A DNA stretch of 64,000 nt from Occultella kanbiaonis (lineage in GTDB: Bacteria; Actinomycetota; Actinomycetes; Actinomycetales; Beutenbergiaceae): contig NZ_CP046175.1 in assembly GCF_009708215.1 (NCBI RefSeq), forward strand, positions 3,038,001 to 3,102,000, given 5' to 3'. This document shows, one piece after another, positions 19,036 through 27,813 of this stretch. The translations under genes were made by a program, and so were the position numbers. How positions within the stretch are numbered: the first letter of the stretch is position 1; each line of letters begins with the position of its first letter. Under the pieces are notes generated by a model. It saw only the letters and a program-made list of their open reading frames with translations, did not search any database and was not told where the DNA came from.

Positions 19036-19938
19036 ATGAACACTGCCGACAGGAACGCCGTGGTGCTGGCCGGGGCGTCCGGGCTGATCGGGACCGCGCT
19101 GGCCGACGCCCTGCGGGCAAAGGGCCGCGAGGTGCGGGTACTCGTGCGTCGCGAGCCACGGGCGCCGGGCGAGGTCCGGTGGGATCCGGACTCCGGGCTG
19201 TTGCCGGACGAGGTGTTCGACGGCGTCGCCCGGGTCGTGAACCTCGGTGGCTCCGGTGTGGGTGAGCGCCGCTGGACCCCGGCCCGCAAGGCGCACCTGA
19301 TCAGTTCGCGGGTGGCGGGCACATCGCTGATCGCCACCCGGATCAGCAGGCGCGACGAGCCGATCCGGCTGATCCAGGCCTCCGCCGTCGGGTCCTACGG
19401 AGACACGGGCGAGGCCGTCGTCCGCGAGGACCACCCCGCCGGGACCACGTTCCTGTCGGGGCTCTGCCTCTCCTGGGAGGCGGCCACCCAGCCCGCCGTC
19501 GACGCCGGTCTGCCGGTCGCCGTGGTGCGCTCCGGGATCGTGCTCAGCCGCACCGGCGGCGCGCTCGGCCGGCTGAACCTCCTGCTGCGGTTCGGTGTGG
19601 GCGGCCCGATGGGATCGGGGCGGCAGTGGTGGCCGTGGATCACGCTCGCCGACGAGGTCGGCGCGATCCTGCACCTGCTCGACTCCGACGTCACCGGGCC
19701 GGTGAACCTGACCGCCCCCGAGCCGGCCCGCAACGCCGACCTCGTCCGCACTCTCGCGGCCGCGCTGCACCGGCCGGCCGTGGTGCCGGTGCCGGCGTTC
19801 GCGCTGCGCATCGCCCTCGGGGAGTTCGCCGGCGAGCTGCTGCAGTCGCAGCGGGTGCTGCCCGGGGTGCTGCAGGCGGATGGGTTCGAGTTCGCACACC
19901 CGAGCCCGCAGTCCGCAGCGCAGTACCTGTACGGCTGA
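19036..19938 (+). CDS. TIGR01777-family epimerase (SDR39U1-like)
   Basis: 300 aa atypical SDR of the TIGR01777/YfcH group. N-terminal NAD(P) motif GASGLIG, then NLGGSGV and WTPARK, then SAVGSYG and the C-terminal PVPAFALRIALGE, LLQSQRVLP, the typical family ending. Biological role unproven. ATG 19036 follows GAGGGAGGG; an upstream ATG at 19006 lacks such a site. Members of this family lie beside sucB in many actinobacteria. Confidence 0.88.
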   Translation: MNTADRNAVVLAGASGLIGTALADALRAKGREVRVLVRREPRAPGEVRWDPDSGLLPDEVFDGVARVVNLGGSGVGERRWTPARKAHLISSRVAGTSLIATRISRRDEPIRLIQASAVGSYGDTGEAVVREDHPAGTTFLSGLCLSWEAATQPAVDAGLPVAVVRSGIVLSRTGGALGRLNLLLRFGVGGPMGSGRQWWPWITLADEVGAILHLLDSDVTGPVNLTAPEPARNADLVRTLAAALHRPAVVPVPAFALRIALGEFAGELLQSQRVLPGVLQADGFEFAHPSPQSAAQYLYG

Positions 19939-19955
19939 GGCACCGGTCGCGCTCG

Positions 19956-21293
19956 TCAGCGTCGGGCGCGTTCCAGTGCTCGGCGGGCGAACACCTGCTG
20001 CTCGGTGACGGTCCGTTCGGACCGGCCGCGGCCGACGAAGCTGATCATCCAGTGCAGCAGCGTCGTCACCTGGGACTTGAATCCGATGATGTACACCAGG
20101 TGCACGGCGAGCCACGCCAGCCAGGCGACGAAGCCGGTGAGCCGGATCCGTCCCATCTGGGTGATCGCCCGGAACCTGGAGATCGTGGCCATGCTGCCCT
20201 TGTCGTGGTAGCGGAAGGCACGGCCGGTCGGCTCCCCCCGGTGGGTCCTGCGGATCTCGGCGGCCGCGTGCCGAGCCCCCTGGATGGCGACCTGCGCCAC
20301 CCCGGGCAGGTTGTCCAGGGCGATCATGTCCCCGATCACGTGGACCTCCGGGTGCCCGGGGAGGGTCAGGTCCGCCTCAACCGGGATCCGGCCCTGCCGG
20401 TCCACCCGCAGGCCGACCTGATCGGCGAGGTGCCCGGCGAGCGGGTTCGCCGCCACACCGGCCGCCCAGACCTTGGTGACCGCCTCGACCCGCGTGCGTT
20501 CGCCGTCGGGCCCCTCGAGATCGAGACCGTCGGCGTCGACGCCGATCACGGCGGTGGACAGCCGCACCTCGATCCCGATCCGTTGCAACGCAGCATGCGA
20601 GCTCTCCTGCAGGCGCGGATGGAACGCGCCGAGCACGGCGGGGGCGACATCGACGAGGATCACCCGGGACGCCGCCGGGTCGATGTGCCGGAACTCCCGG
20701 CGTAGCGTCCGTCCGGACAGTTCGGCGAGCTGCCCGGCCATCTCCACCCCGGTGGCGCCGGCCCCGACCACCACGAACGTCATCAGTCGTGCCACGTCCT
20801 CGTGCCGGCCCTGCGCAGCGGCCAGCTCGGCAAGCTCGAACGCGCCGAAGATGCGCCCGCGCAGCTCCAGCGCGTCGTCGACGCTCTTCAGGCCCGGTGC
20901 GAACTCCGCGAACTGCGGGTTGCCGAACCAGGACTGGTCGGTGCCGGCCGCAACGATCAGATGGTCGTAACCGTGGCGGTGCGTGCGCCCGAGGGTGCTG
21001 GCCGTGACCATCCGCCGGTCCAGGTCGATGTCGCCGACCTCGCCGAGGATCACCTGCGTGTTGCGTTGCCGGGACAGCACCTCCCGGGTCGCCGGGGCGA
21101 TCTCGCCGGGCGAGAGGATGCCGGTGGCGACCTGGTAGAGCAGCGGCTGGAAGAGGTGGTGACCGGTCCTCGCGATCAACGAGACGTCCACGTCGGCGCG
21201 CCTGAGCGCGCGTGCGGCGAACAACCCGCCGAAGCCCGAACCGATGATGACGACCCGGGGTCGGGTCCTGGTTGCCTGCGATGCGTGGTCCAT
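19956..21293 (-). CDS. ndh: Type II NADH:quinone dehydrogenase
   Basis: 445 aa single-subunit, non-proton-pumping NADH dehydrogenase feeding the quinone pool. FAD motif GSGFGG near residue 18, HLFQPLLYQVATG and GEIAPATR typical of Ndh-2, NAD motif GAGATG about residue 175, and a C-terminal hydrophobic segment (WLAWLAVHLVYIIGF) that anchors the protein to the membrane. Converges with the TIGR01777 gene (17-bp gap). First gene at the left side of the accessory stretch that separates sucB from lipB. Confidence 0.92.
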   Translation of the reverse strand: MDHASQATRTRPRVVIIGSGFGGLFAARALRRADVDVSLIARTGHHLFQPLLYQVATGILSPGEIAPATREVLSRQRNTQVILGEVGDIDLDRRMVTASTLGRTHRHGYDHLIVAAGTDQSWFGNPQFAEFAPGLKSVDDALELRGRIFGAFELAELAAAQGRHEDVARLMTFVVVGAGATGVEMAGQLAELSGRTLRREFRHIDPAASRVILVDVAPAVLGAFHPRLQESSHAALQRIGIEVRLSTAVIGVDADGLDLEGPDGERTRVEAVTKVWAAGVAANPLAGHLADQVGLRVDRQGRIPVEADLTLPGHPEVHVIGDMIALDNLPGVAQVAIQGARHAAAEIRRTHRGEPTGRAFRYHDKGSMATISRFRAITQMGRIRLTGFVAWLAWLAVHLVYIIGFKSQVTTLLHWMISFVGRGRSERTVTEQQVFARRALERARR

Positions 21294-21359
21294 GGGAATC
21301 AGCCTGACGGGCGGAGCGTGAGCTTCCCTCCCCCGGGCGAGGGAACGGCTCGCGCCAGC

Positions 21360-21389
21360 CTCACTCAGGCGGGTGAACGCCTGCGTGAG
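21360..21389 (-). terminator. Hairpin downstream of the kinase-like gene
   Basis: CTCACTCAGGCG (21360-21371) pairs with CGCCTGCGTGAG (21378-21389) at 11 of 12 positions, loop GGTGAA. It begins 4 bases beyond the stop of the minus-strand kinase-like gene. No U tract. Confidence 0.6.
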
Positions 21390-21393
21390 CGGG

Positions 21394-22872
21394 TCAGGGT
21401 GCGCATTCGGCCACGTCAGCGATCAGCCAGTCCCCCTCGACGAAGGCGAGCGTGAACTCCAGGCATCGCGGCGGGAGTGCCGCAACGGTCGCCACGCCGC
21501 CATCGCCGGCCGCGGTACGCCGGTGTTCACCCTGGGTCAGGACGGCCCGCACCACGGCCTCGTCCCCCGGTTCGCTCACCAGTTCGACGTCGGTCACCGC
21601 GGTCGCGAGTCCGGACAACGTGAGTCCCGCCGTCGCGAGCGCCGCGAGGAGGTCGGCGTCGGCTGCGGCGGCGGGCGAACCGGGAACGCTCACCGCGGCC
21701 AGCGCCCGTGCGTCCCCCGCCGCCAGCGCCACGTCCCGCGCCGCGGTGAGAGCCGGCACCGCTGCTAGCACGGCGGTCGCGGGCGACCCGCCTGGCGCCG
21801 CCGACCCACCGGGCCGGCCGGTCGGACCCTGGGTCACGTCCGGCTCACCGGAGCCCTGCGGATCCGCTGCGACCGGTCCCCAGCCGTTGAGCGATGCGGT
21901 GCCCACGAGTGCGCCGAGCAGCATCGCGGCGCAGGCGACCACCCGCCATCGTCGGGATCGGCGGTGCCGGGCCCGGCCGCGCGGGCGGCGGACCGGCCGC
22001 CGGACCGTCTCCTCGCGTCGGGCGTGCTCCCGCAGGCTGGCGCCGGCCAGGGTACGCGCGTCCGGCAGGCGCACCGGAGCGACCTCGTGCTCGGCGAGCC
22101 GGGTTCGGATGTCCTCGAGGGATGGCCGCCGCCGCGGTTCGCCCGCGGTGAGCTCGCCGATGATCTCGCGCAGCGCCGGACGTTCGGCGTCCGCCACGGC
22201 CCACCGGGCGACCGCGCCGATGCTGAAGACGTCCGCCGCCGCGGACGCCTCCTGCCCCGCCCCGACCTCGGGTGCACGGAACCCCTCCGTGCCGGCGTCG
22301 GTTCCGGTCCCGCCGAGCAGGTCGACCAGCACCGGCCGGCCGGTGCCGGGGTCCGGCAGAGCTCGTGCGCCGGCCGGCGGATCGGGACGTTGCCGGTGCC
22401 GGACCGGCCGCGCGGCCGGGTCCTTCTGACCCAGCGGTGGCGTTCTCAGCAGGATGTTCGCGGGTGAGATGTCACCGTGCACCACCCCGGCGGCGTGCAG
22501 CACGCTCACCGCGTCGGCCAGTGCGGCGACCAGGCCGAGCGTCTCGGCCAGGTCCAGGCCGTGCCGCCCGGCGCGCACGGTCGCCAGGGTGGGGCCGTCG
22601 ATCAGTTCCTGGACCACGGCACAGCGGCCGTCGTCGCGTTCGTGCACCGCGAGCACCCGGGCCAGCCCGGGGTGGTCGAGACCGCCGAGCGCACCGAGCC
22701 GACGCCGTCGGGCACGTGCACGATCGTCGCCGACCGGTTCGGACACCCGGATCGCCACCGCGCGCCCGCCGCGCGCCGTTGCCTCGCGAGCCGACCACAC
22801 CCGCGCAGGCTCCCCGAGTCCGAGCGGTCCCGCCACCTGGTAACCCGGGATCTCCGGCACTGTGCCGCTCAT
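21394..22872 (-). CDS. Serine/threonine kinase-like membrane protein, probable pseudokinase
   Basis: 492 aa. Kinase-like domain about residues 8-270, one membrane helix about 308-328, then an extracytoplasmic Ala-rich domain ending in a region that looks NTF2-like (CLEFTLAFVEGDWLIADV). The Gly loop reads GLGEPA, the VAIK lysine is Arg (VAIR), the catalytic loop HGDISPANIL is kept, and DFG reads D-L-L-G. A Pro/Arg-rich insert of about 35 residues separates catalytic loop and DLLG. FRAPE is present. Loss of the ATP-anchoring Lys suggests weak or no catalysis and a binding/sensing role, as in MviN/FhaA-type pseudokinases; no peptidoglycan gene is adjacent. Confidence 0.75.
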   Translation of the reverse strand: MSGTVPEIPGYQVAGPLGLGEPARVWSAREATARGGRAVAIRVSEPVGDDRARARRRRLGALGGLDHPGLARVLAVHERDDGRCAVVQELIDGPTLATVRAGRHGLDLAETLGLVAALADAVSVLHAAGVVHGDISPANILLRTPPLGQKDPAARPVRHRQRPDPPAGARALPDPGTGRPVLVDLLGGTGTDAGTEGFRAPEVGAGQEASAAADVFSIGAVARWAVADAERPALREIIGELTAGEPRRRPSLEDIRTRLAEHEVAPVRLPDARTLAGASLREHARREETVRRPVRRPRGRARHRRSRRWRVVACAAMLLGALVGTASLNGWGPVAADPQGSGEPDVTQGPTGRPGGSAAPGGSPATAVLAAVPALTAARDVALAAGDARALAAVSVPGSPAAAADADLLAALATAGLTLSGLATAVTDVELVSEPGDEAVVRAVLTQGEHRRTAAGDGGVATVAALPPRCLEFTLAFVEGDWLIADVAECAP

Positions 22873-22939
22873 ACCTCAAGCAAACACCGGCGTCCGGTTT
22901 CCCGCTCCCGCTATCCACAGGCCCCGGCGGCGCTCGGGC

Positions 22940-23920
22940 CTACCCCGCCAGCAGTTCCTGCCGGGCCCGGCGGGCCTTGACGAAACCGTCGATCGGCCAG
23001 ACTGCCGCGCCCGCGACGACGCCGACGGCGAGGACCGACGCGACGACTCCTCCCGAGCCCAGTTGCTCCACCGCATCCGCCCAGTCGGTGCGCGCCAGGT
23101 ACTCGGGATTCAGCAGTCTTCCCGTGGCCAGGGTCGCCGCGATCGGCAGGGCCGCCGCGGCGGCGAGCACCAGGCTTGCGAGCACGAACGGGTAGGACCA
23201 GCGCCCGTGGCGCAGGAGCAGGAGCCAGAACGCGAGCTGGGCGACCAGCACGGCGAGCAGGTACCACTGGAGCCAGGCCCAGGTCGCGGGCGCGAAGAAC
23301 GGCACCGAGCCCGCGCCGTCCGGGGACGGGATCAGCCCGGGCCCGACGAGGATCGCCAGGGCCGCGAGCACGACCAGCACGAGATTGCTCACGACGTCGA
23401 TGCGGAGCTGGTTGCGTGGGGGCTCGACCACGACCGGAAGCTCGTCCGGCTTCCAGTCGACGACGGACGTGCCGCCGCTGACCCGGTCGATGAAGGCGAA
23501 CACCGCCGTCGTCCAGAAGGCGAGGTGCACCGTGACGTTGATCAGCACCACGACCGTGCCCCCGTAGATCTCGCCCATGCCTGCGCCCGAGATCAGTTGC
23601 GCGAGCACGTACGCGAACGCGACGCACGGCAGCACGATCGCGAGCAGCAGCTTCAGCAGGCGCTTCCAGAGGAGGTAGTGGGCCGGGCCGATGAGTTGCA
23701 GCGGCCGGTCGGCGTAGGTGGCCGCGAGTGCGTCAGGGTTGCCGAGCTCGGTGAGCACGTCCAGCTCGGCCGCCTCACGGTCCGCCCCGCCCTCCACCTT
23801 CGCGTCGATCGAGTCGCCGATCCGCTCGGCGAGCTCGCTGCGGAACTCAGTGCGCTGCGTCTGCGGGACGCTTCGCGCGGCGGCGAAGAGGTAACGGTCC
23901 GTGAGTGTCGGTGTTGTCAT
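22940..23920 (-). CDS. Membrane protein with permease prefix domain, PadR partner
   Basis: 326 aa. The N-terminal 70 residues (RYLFAAARSVP ... RSELAERIGD ... LGNPDALAATYADRP) are the permease prefix domain 1 type, followed by about seven hydrophobic segments. ATG 23920 overlaps the PadR stop (ATGA), so the pair is translationally coupled. PadR/prefix-domain pairs are common in actinobacteria; the membrane partner probably responds to envelope stress or drugs, which is inference. Confidence 0.8.
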   Translation of the reverse strand: MTTPTLTDRYLFAAARSVPQTQRTEFRSELAERIGDSIDAKVEGGADREAAELDVLTELGNPDALAATYADRPLQLIGPAHYLLWKRLLKLLLAIVLPCVAFAYVLAQLISGAGMGEIYGGTVVVLINVTVHLAFWTTAVFAFIDRVSGGTSVVDWKPDELPVVVEPPRNQLRIDVVSNLVLVVLAALAILVGPGLIPSPDGAGSVPFFAPATWAWLQWYLLAVLVAQLAFWLLLLRHGRWSYPFVLASLVLAAAAALPIAATLATGRLLNPEYLARTDWADAVEQLGSGGVVASVLAVGVVAGAAVWPIDGFVKARRARQELLAG

Positions 23921-24267
23921 GATTCCCCTCTTTGGATCAGGCCGCGCAGAGCGGCGTCCAGTCGATGCCAGTCGTCGGTGAGGACCCGGGCGAGCCGGTC
24001 CCCTTCGGGCGAGGTGCGATAGAACTTGCGGGGCCGCGCCTCCCCCGTGCTCCACTCACTCGTGACCAGGCCCTGCTTCTCGAGCCGTCGAAGCAACGGA
24101 TAGAGCGTGTTCGCGTCCACGTCGATGCCGTCCGCACCCAGCGACTCGAGCAGCGCGTAGCCGTAGTCGGGAGTGCGCAGCCGGAGCAGGCACGCGAGGC
24201 CGACGGTTCCCCGGCGCAGCTCCTGCCGATGGCCCGCTTCGATCTCGTCGATCTCGTCCCCGCCCAT
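23917..24267 (-). CDS. PadR-family transcriptional regulator
   Basis: 116 aa winged-helix repressor. GLACLLRLRTPDYGYALLESL and NTLYPLLRRLEKQGLV are the classic PadR DNA-binding helices, and YRTSPEGDRLARVL follows. Start at ATG 24267; a TATAGT -10-like box (24280-24275) would put transcription start within a base or two of this ATG, suggesting a leaderless mRNA. Coupled by ATGA overlap to its membrane partner and likely autoregulated. Confidence 0.9.
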   Translation of the reverse strand: MGGDEIDEIEAGHRQELRRGTVGLACLLRLRTPDYGYALLESLGADGIDVDANTLYPLLRRLEKQGLVTSEWSTGEARPRKFYRTSPEGDRLARVLTDDWHRLDAALRGLIQRGES

Positions 24268-24364
24268 GGCTCGCACTATACCGTGCGGCACACACTAATG
24301 GAAGACGAACAGGTCACTCCCTGACGCAGACCGTCCCAGGGTGCTCGCGTTCCGGGGGCCCGAG

Positions 24365-24390
24365 CTGGGCGCTTCCGCGGAAGCGCCCAG
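24365..24390 (-). terminator. Perfect 26-bp palindrome after the GH43 operon
   Basis: CTGGGCGCTTCC and GGAAGCGCCCAG are perfect complements around a GC centre. It begins 5 bases after the GH43 stop on the minus strand and most likely ends transcription of the two GH43 genes. Confidence 0.8.
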
Positions 24391-24395
24391 TGACG

Positions 24396-25328
24396 TCACG
24401 CGTGCTCGGAGGCGATCTCCACCCGCGCCCGGGGGCCGTCCAGCACCGGAACGCCGCGGGTCCACCTCAGCTCGGTGAGCCACATCGTGCGCCCCGGAAC
24501 CTTGGCGCCGACGGCGTCCGGCGGCCACGCGTGGTGGACGTACCAGGTGCGTCCACCGGTTTCGACGACCATCCCGTGCCCGGGCCCGGCGGCATCGTCC
24601 GTACTGCGCATGAGGGGCTCATCGGACGGTTTCGTGTATGGCCCCAGCAGGTCGTCGGCGACGGCGTAGCCCACGCCGTAGTCGGCTGACGCGTAGTCGT
24701 TCGCCGAGTAGAAGAGGACGTACCGGCCGTCCTGGATCCACAGGAAGGGACCCTCGACGAGGTGGCCCTCCCAGGCCTGGTCATGGGTGAGAAGCCTGTG
24801 CGGCTCCCCCACGAGCTCGAGCCCGTCGGGGCTCAACTGCTGGAGGTACACCCAGCTGTCGACACCGATGTGGTTGCCGTCGTTCTTCCAGAGCAGGTAC
24901 CGGGTGCCGTCGACGTCGGTGAAAGGGCTCGCGTCGATCGATCCGCCCTCGTCGTGCTGACCGATGAACGGCACCTCGGCGACGTCCTCGAACGGCCCCT
25001 CGGGTGAGGCGGCGACTGCGGTCCCGATGCACTGGTTCCGGGTCACCCGCTCCATCGCGGTGTAGTAGGCGACGTAGCGGTCGGTGCCGAAGGCCGCGAT
25101 CTCGGGAGCCCAGTGGCGTCCGGCGACCGACCACGGGGCCAGTCTCGGCATGCCCTCGCCGACCACGTCCCAGGTGACGAGGTCGTTCGAGCGCAGGATC
25201 GGAAGGGTCCCGACCTCGCCCTCGGTGGCGTATCCGTACCACCGACCGTCCACCTCCAGCACGAACGGGTCGGGAAAGTTCCGGCCGTGGACGGGGTTCG
25301 TGATGGCCACGGTGCCGCGGGCGCTCAC
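24396..25328 (-). CDS. Glycoside hydrolase family 43, cytoplasmic
   Basis: 310 aa five-bladed beta-propeller hydrolase of arabinan/xylan-type oligosaccharides. Catalytic residues fit GH43: base Asp in NFPDPFV, pKa-modulating Asp in SIDASPF, acid Glu in VEGPFLW; WAPEI is also typical. No signal peptide, so it probably acts on imported oligosaccharides. GTG 25328 overlaps the stop of the upstream secreted GH43 (GTGA), so they are coupled. Exact specificity (arabinofuranosidase, xylosidase or other) cannot be told. Confidence 0.88.
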   Translation of the reverse strand: MSARGTVAITNPVHGRNFPDPFVLEVDGRWYGYATEGEVGTLPILRSNDLVTWDVVGEGMPRLAPWSVAGRHWAPEIAAFGTDRYVAYYTAMERVTRNQCIGTAVAASPEGPFEDVAEVPFIGQHDEGGSIDASPFTDVDGTRYLLWKNDGNHIGVDSWVYLQQLSPDGLELVGEPHRLLTHDQAWEGHLVEGPFLWIQDGRYVLFYSANDYASADYGVGYAVADDLLGPYTKPSDEPLMRSTDDAAGPGHGMVVETGGRTWYVHHAWPPDAVGAKVPGRTMWLTELRWTRGVPVLDGPRARVEIASEHA

Positions 25329-27640
25329 CGGACGTCGAACACTCGGACGTAGTCGAACGTGGCGACCGCAGGCGGGGCGGCGCCACCGCCGGCGTACAGC
25401 CCGATTCGGGGGTCGGATCCGGCCGGCAGCGTCCACGTCGCTCCCCATCGCCACGTCTGTCCGTCACGTGACGTGGCCGAGCGGTAGAGCAGGTCACCGG
25501 TGGCCGGATCGACGGTGTGGTGCAGCTGCAGCCACATCGTCGGTGCGACGGGCCCACCGAGGTGCGCGCCCCAGTTGAACCGCCCGTCCTGGACGAGTTC
25601 CTTGCCGAACTCCGCCTGCCGGCTGCTCCAGATCGCCACCGTGCCAAGGCGCAGGAAGTCGTCGTCGGAGTTGTGCACGATCAGCCCGGCCTGCTGGTAG
25701 TTGCGGATCGTGTCCACTCCGAGGTCGAGCGTCACGCGGGTCTGCATGATCCACTCGCCCTCCGGGGCGTCCCGGAGCAGGAGGGCTCCCGTGTTGCCCT
25801 CGCCGACGATGTCGACCGACTCGAGCGGCCACTGGAGCTCGTTGGCCGTCACGGTGGTCCCAGAGGCGGGGCGCGCCCACTCCCAGCCGGGCTGCAGGTC
25901 ACCCTCGAACTCCTCGGCGAAGAGCACGGAGCCGGGTTCCGGCTCGGCGACCCGCTCGGTCACCGGGATGTGTGCCGCGACCACACTCAGGTTGTCCACC
26001 TGCACGGCGCCACCGGTGGCCACCAGCTCGACGGGCCGCTGCTTCTGCGCGCCACGCGGCAGCTCGAGCTCAACCTCGGCGAGCACGTCGCCGAGTCGGC
26101 TCTCGGACAGGATCGCGCGCAGGACGCCGTCGCGCGCCTCGACGGTCAGCGACGTGAAGGCGTCCGGGGTGAACAGGTCCGTCAGCGGGGCCGACTCGAC
26201 CGTGGTGCGCGCGCCCTGCGTCACCTCCGCACGGAGTTCCCCGGTGGTCCGGTCGACGGTGACCGCGATCGCGTTGCGTCCGGCCTGTGCGAGGCCCACC
26301 GCGAACGTCTGGGCGTCGTCGAGGAATCGGACGTCGGCCTCCACGCGCACGTCCCTCGGGGTCGGACGGTTCGAGACCACGCTCGCGGGCTCGCCCGCCG
26401 GTTCGAGCACGCCGACCCCGCCGGCGTCGTTGAGTTCCTCGACCGCGGCGTCCCAAGTCCCCGAGGTGGCGCGTAGGGCCTGGTTCGCGGCCGGGTCGCC
26501 CAGGTCGATCCCGAGCGCCGATCCGGTCACCGGTCCGGTCAACGACCCCTCCGTCGGTCCGGCACCGGCGCTCGCGACCGGCCAGCCGTCGATCCAGTCC
26601 AGTCTGTCCACGAACGTGGGCCGCTCGTTCACCCCACCCGGGGCATCGAGCCAGGCGTCGTCGCGTTCGATACCGTGATAGAGGATCCAGTCCTGGCCGC
26701 TGGTATCGGTGAAGATCGCATGGTGCCCCACACCGATGATGGAGTTGCCGTTCTGGGCGAGGACCTGCGTGCCGCCCACCCGGGAGTCCAGCAGCGAGAC
26801 GCCCTCGTGGTCGACGAACGGGCCGAGCGGGGAGGTGGATCGGCCCGCATACACGCTGTACCCGGTCACCGGGCCGGCGCAGCAGTTCGCGGACGACGCG
26901 GTGAGGTAGTAGTAGCCGTCGCGCTTCACCACGAACGAGCCCTCGTACCGGTCGGGCCGGGCCACCCTGGTGGCCGCACCGACCGCCGTCAGGCCGCTCT
27001 CGTCGAGCTCGGTGACCCACAGTCCGCCGTGGTACCCGCCGAAGTACAGGTACCGGACGCCGTCGTCGTCGACGAACAGCGCGGGGTCGATGGTGTTGAA
27101 GTAGCCGCCACCACCGTCGGGCCGGGGCGCGACGACGGCGGCGCCGGAGTCGGTCCAGGGCCCGGCCGGGGTGGGCGCCGTGGCCGCACCGATCGCATAG
27201 TTCGACCCTCCGGGGTCCGCCACCGTGTCCGTCACCGTGTAGTAGAGGACGTACTGTCCGGCCACGTACCGGATGTCCGGTGCCCAGAGGAAGGATCCCG
27301 ACGTCGCCCAGTCCGGCCGGGTGTCGTCCTCGAACACCGTGCCCAGGTACTCCCAGCTGGAGAAGTCATGGCTGCGCGCGATGTGCATCAGACCGAACGG
27401 GCTCGGCGCCTCGGTGAGAGGGTCGCTCGTCGCGTACATGTACCAGTAGCCGTCCTTGCCGCGGATGATCGCGGGATCGGCGTAGGTGTCGGAGAACTCG
27501 TCCGAGATCGGGTTCGTCACGGTCGCCGCCGGCGGACCTGACGACGACGCGGCCGGATCGGCCGTCGCAGCCTGTAGCCCGGAGCCGAGCAGGCACAGGC
27601 TGGCGGCAGCGGCAAGGACCGCACGGAGGGAGGGACGCAT
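25325..27640 (-). CDS. Secreted multidomain GH43 glycosidase
   Basis: 771 aa exported enzyme. Signal peptide residues 1-28. GH43 propeller about 38-340: TYADPAII (base Asp), WAPDIRY, NTIDPALF (Asp), and RYEGSFVVK (acid Glu). A middle beta-rich domain (about 390-560) is followed by a C-terminal DUF1349/LamG-like beta-sandwich (about 580-770, EWIMQTRVTLDLG, NYQQAGLIVHNSDDDFLRLG). Likely attacks extracellular arabinan, arabinoxylan or related side chains to make oligosaccharides for the upstream importer. ATG 27640 with AAAGG upstream. A LacI-like operator lies at 27707-27720. Confidence 0.87.
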   Translation of the reverse strand: MRPSLRAVLAAAASLCLLGSGLQAATADPAASSSGPPAATVTNPISDEFSDTYADPAIIRGKDGYWYMYATSDPLTEAPSPFGLMHIARSHDFSSWEYLGTVFEDDTRPDWATSGSFLWAPDIRYVAGQYVLYYTVTDTVADPGGSNYAIGAATAPTPAGPWTDSGAAVVAPRPDGGGGYFNTIDPALFVDDDGVRYLYFGGYHGGLWVTELDESGLTAVGAATRVARPDRYEGSFVVKRDGYYYLTASSANCCAGPVTGYSVYAGRSTSPLGPFVDHEGVSLLDSRVGGTQVLAQNGNSIIGVGHHAIFTDTSGQDWILYHGIERDDAWLDAPGGVNERPTFVDRLDWIDGWPVASAGAGPTEGSLTGPVTGSALGIDLGDPAANQALRATSGTWDAAVEELNDAGGVGVLEPAGEPASVVSNRPTPRDVRVEADVRFLDDAQTFAVGLAQAGRNAIAVTVDRTTGELRAEVTQGARTTVESAPLTDLFTPDAFTSLTVEARDGVLRAILSESRLGDVLAEVELELPRGAQKQRPVELVATGGAVQVDNLSVVAAHIPVTERVAEPEPGSVLFAEEFEGDLQPGWEWARPASGTTVTANELQWPLESVDIVGEGNTGALLLRDAPEGEWIMQTRVTLDLGVDTIRNYQQAGLIVHNSDDDFLRLGTVAIWSSRQAEFGKELVQDGRFNWGAHLGGPVAPTMWLQLHHTVDPATGDLLYRSATSRDGQTWRWGATWTLPAGSDPRIGLYAGGGAAPPAVATFDYVRVFDVR

Positions 27641-27706
27641 GGGTGTCAACCTTTCGGACCGCGACAGCTTCGGTGATGTGGCGCCTGCGTCCTGTCTAGC
27701 GAACTC

Positions 27707-27720
27707 TTCCAACGTTGTAA
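27707..27720. promoter_or_regulatory. LacI-family-type operator upstream of the GH43 pair
   Basis: TTCCAACGTTGTAA is a near-perfect palindrome (12 of 14 positions) centred on CG, the usual layout for LacI/GalR operators. It is 67 bp upstream of the secreted GH43 start. The LacI regulator at 33934-35013 is the obvious candidate. Confidence 0.7.
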
Positions 27721-27778
27721 AGGGGGTTGCGTGTCCTGCCGGCCGACCGAGCCCGGGCGTCGCACCCGGACCGCGGGC

Positions 27779-27808
27779 GAGGGCGGCGGTACCTGGGCCG
27801 CCGCCCTC
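27779..27808 (-). terminator. Intrinsic hairpin after the transporter/761-aa gene unit
   Basis: GAGGGCGGCGG (27779-27789) and CCGCCGCCCTC (27798-27808) pair perfectly around an 8-nt loop. It starts 5 bases downstream of the 761-aa gene stop on the minus strand, and separates the ABC transporter unit from the GH43 unit. Confidence 0.8.
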
Positions 27809-27813
27809 CCCGG

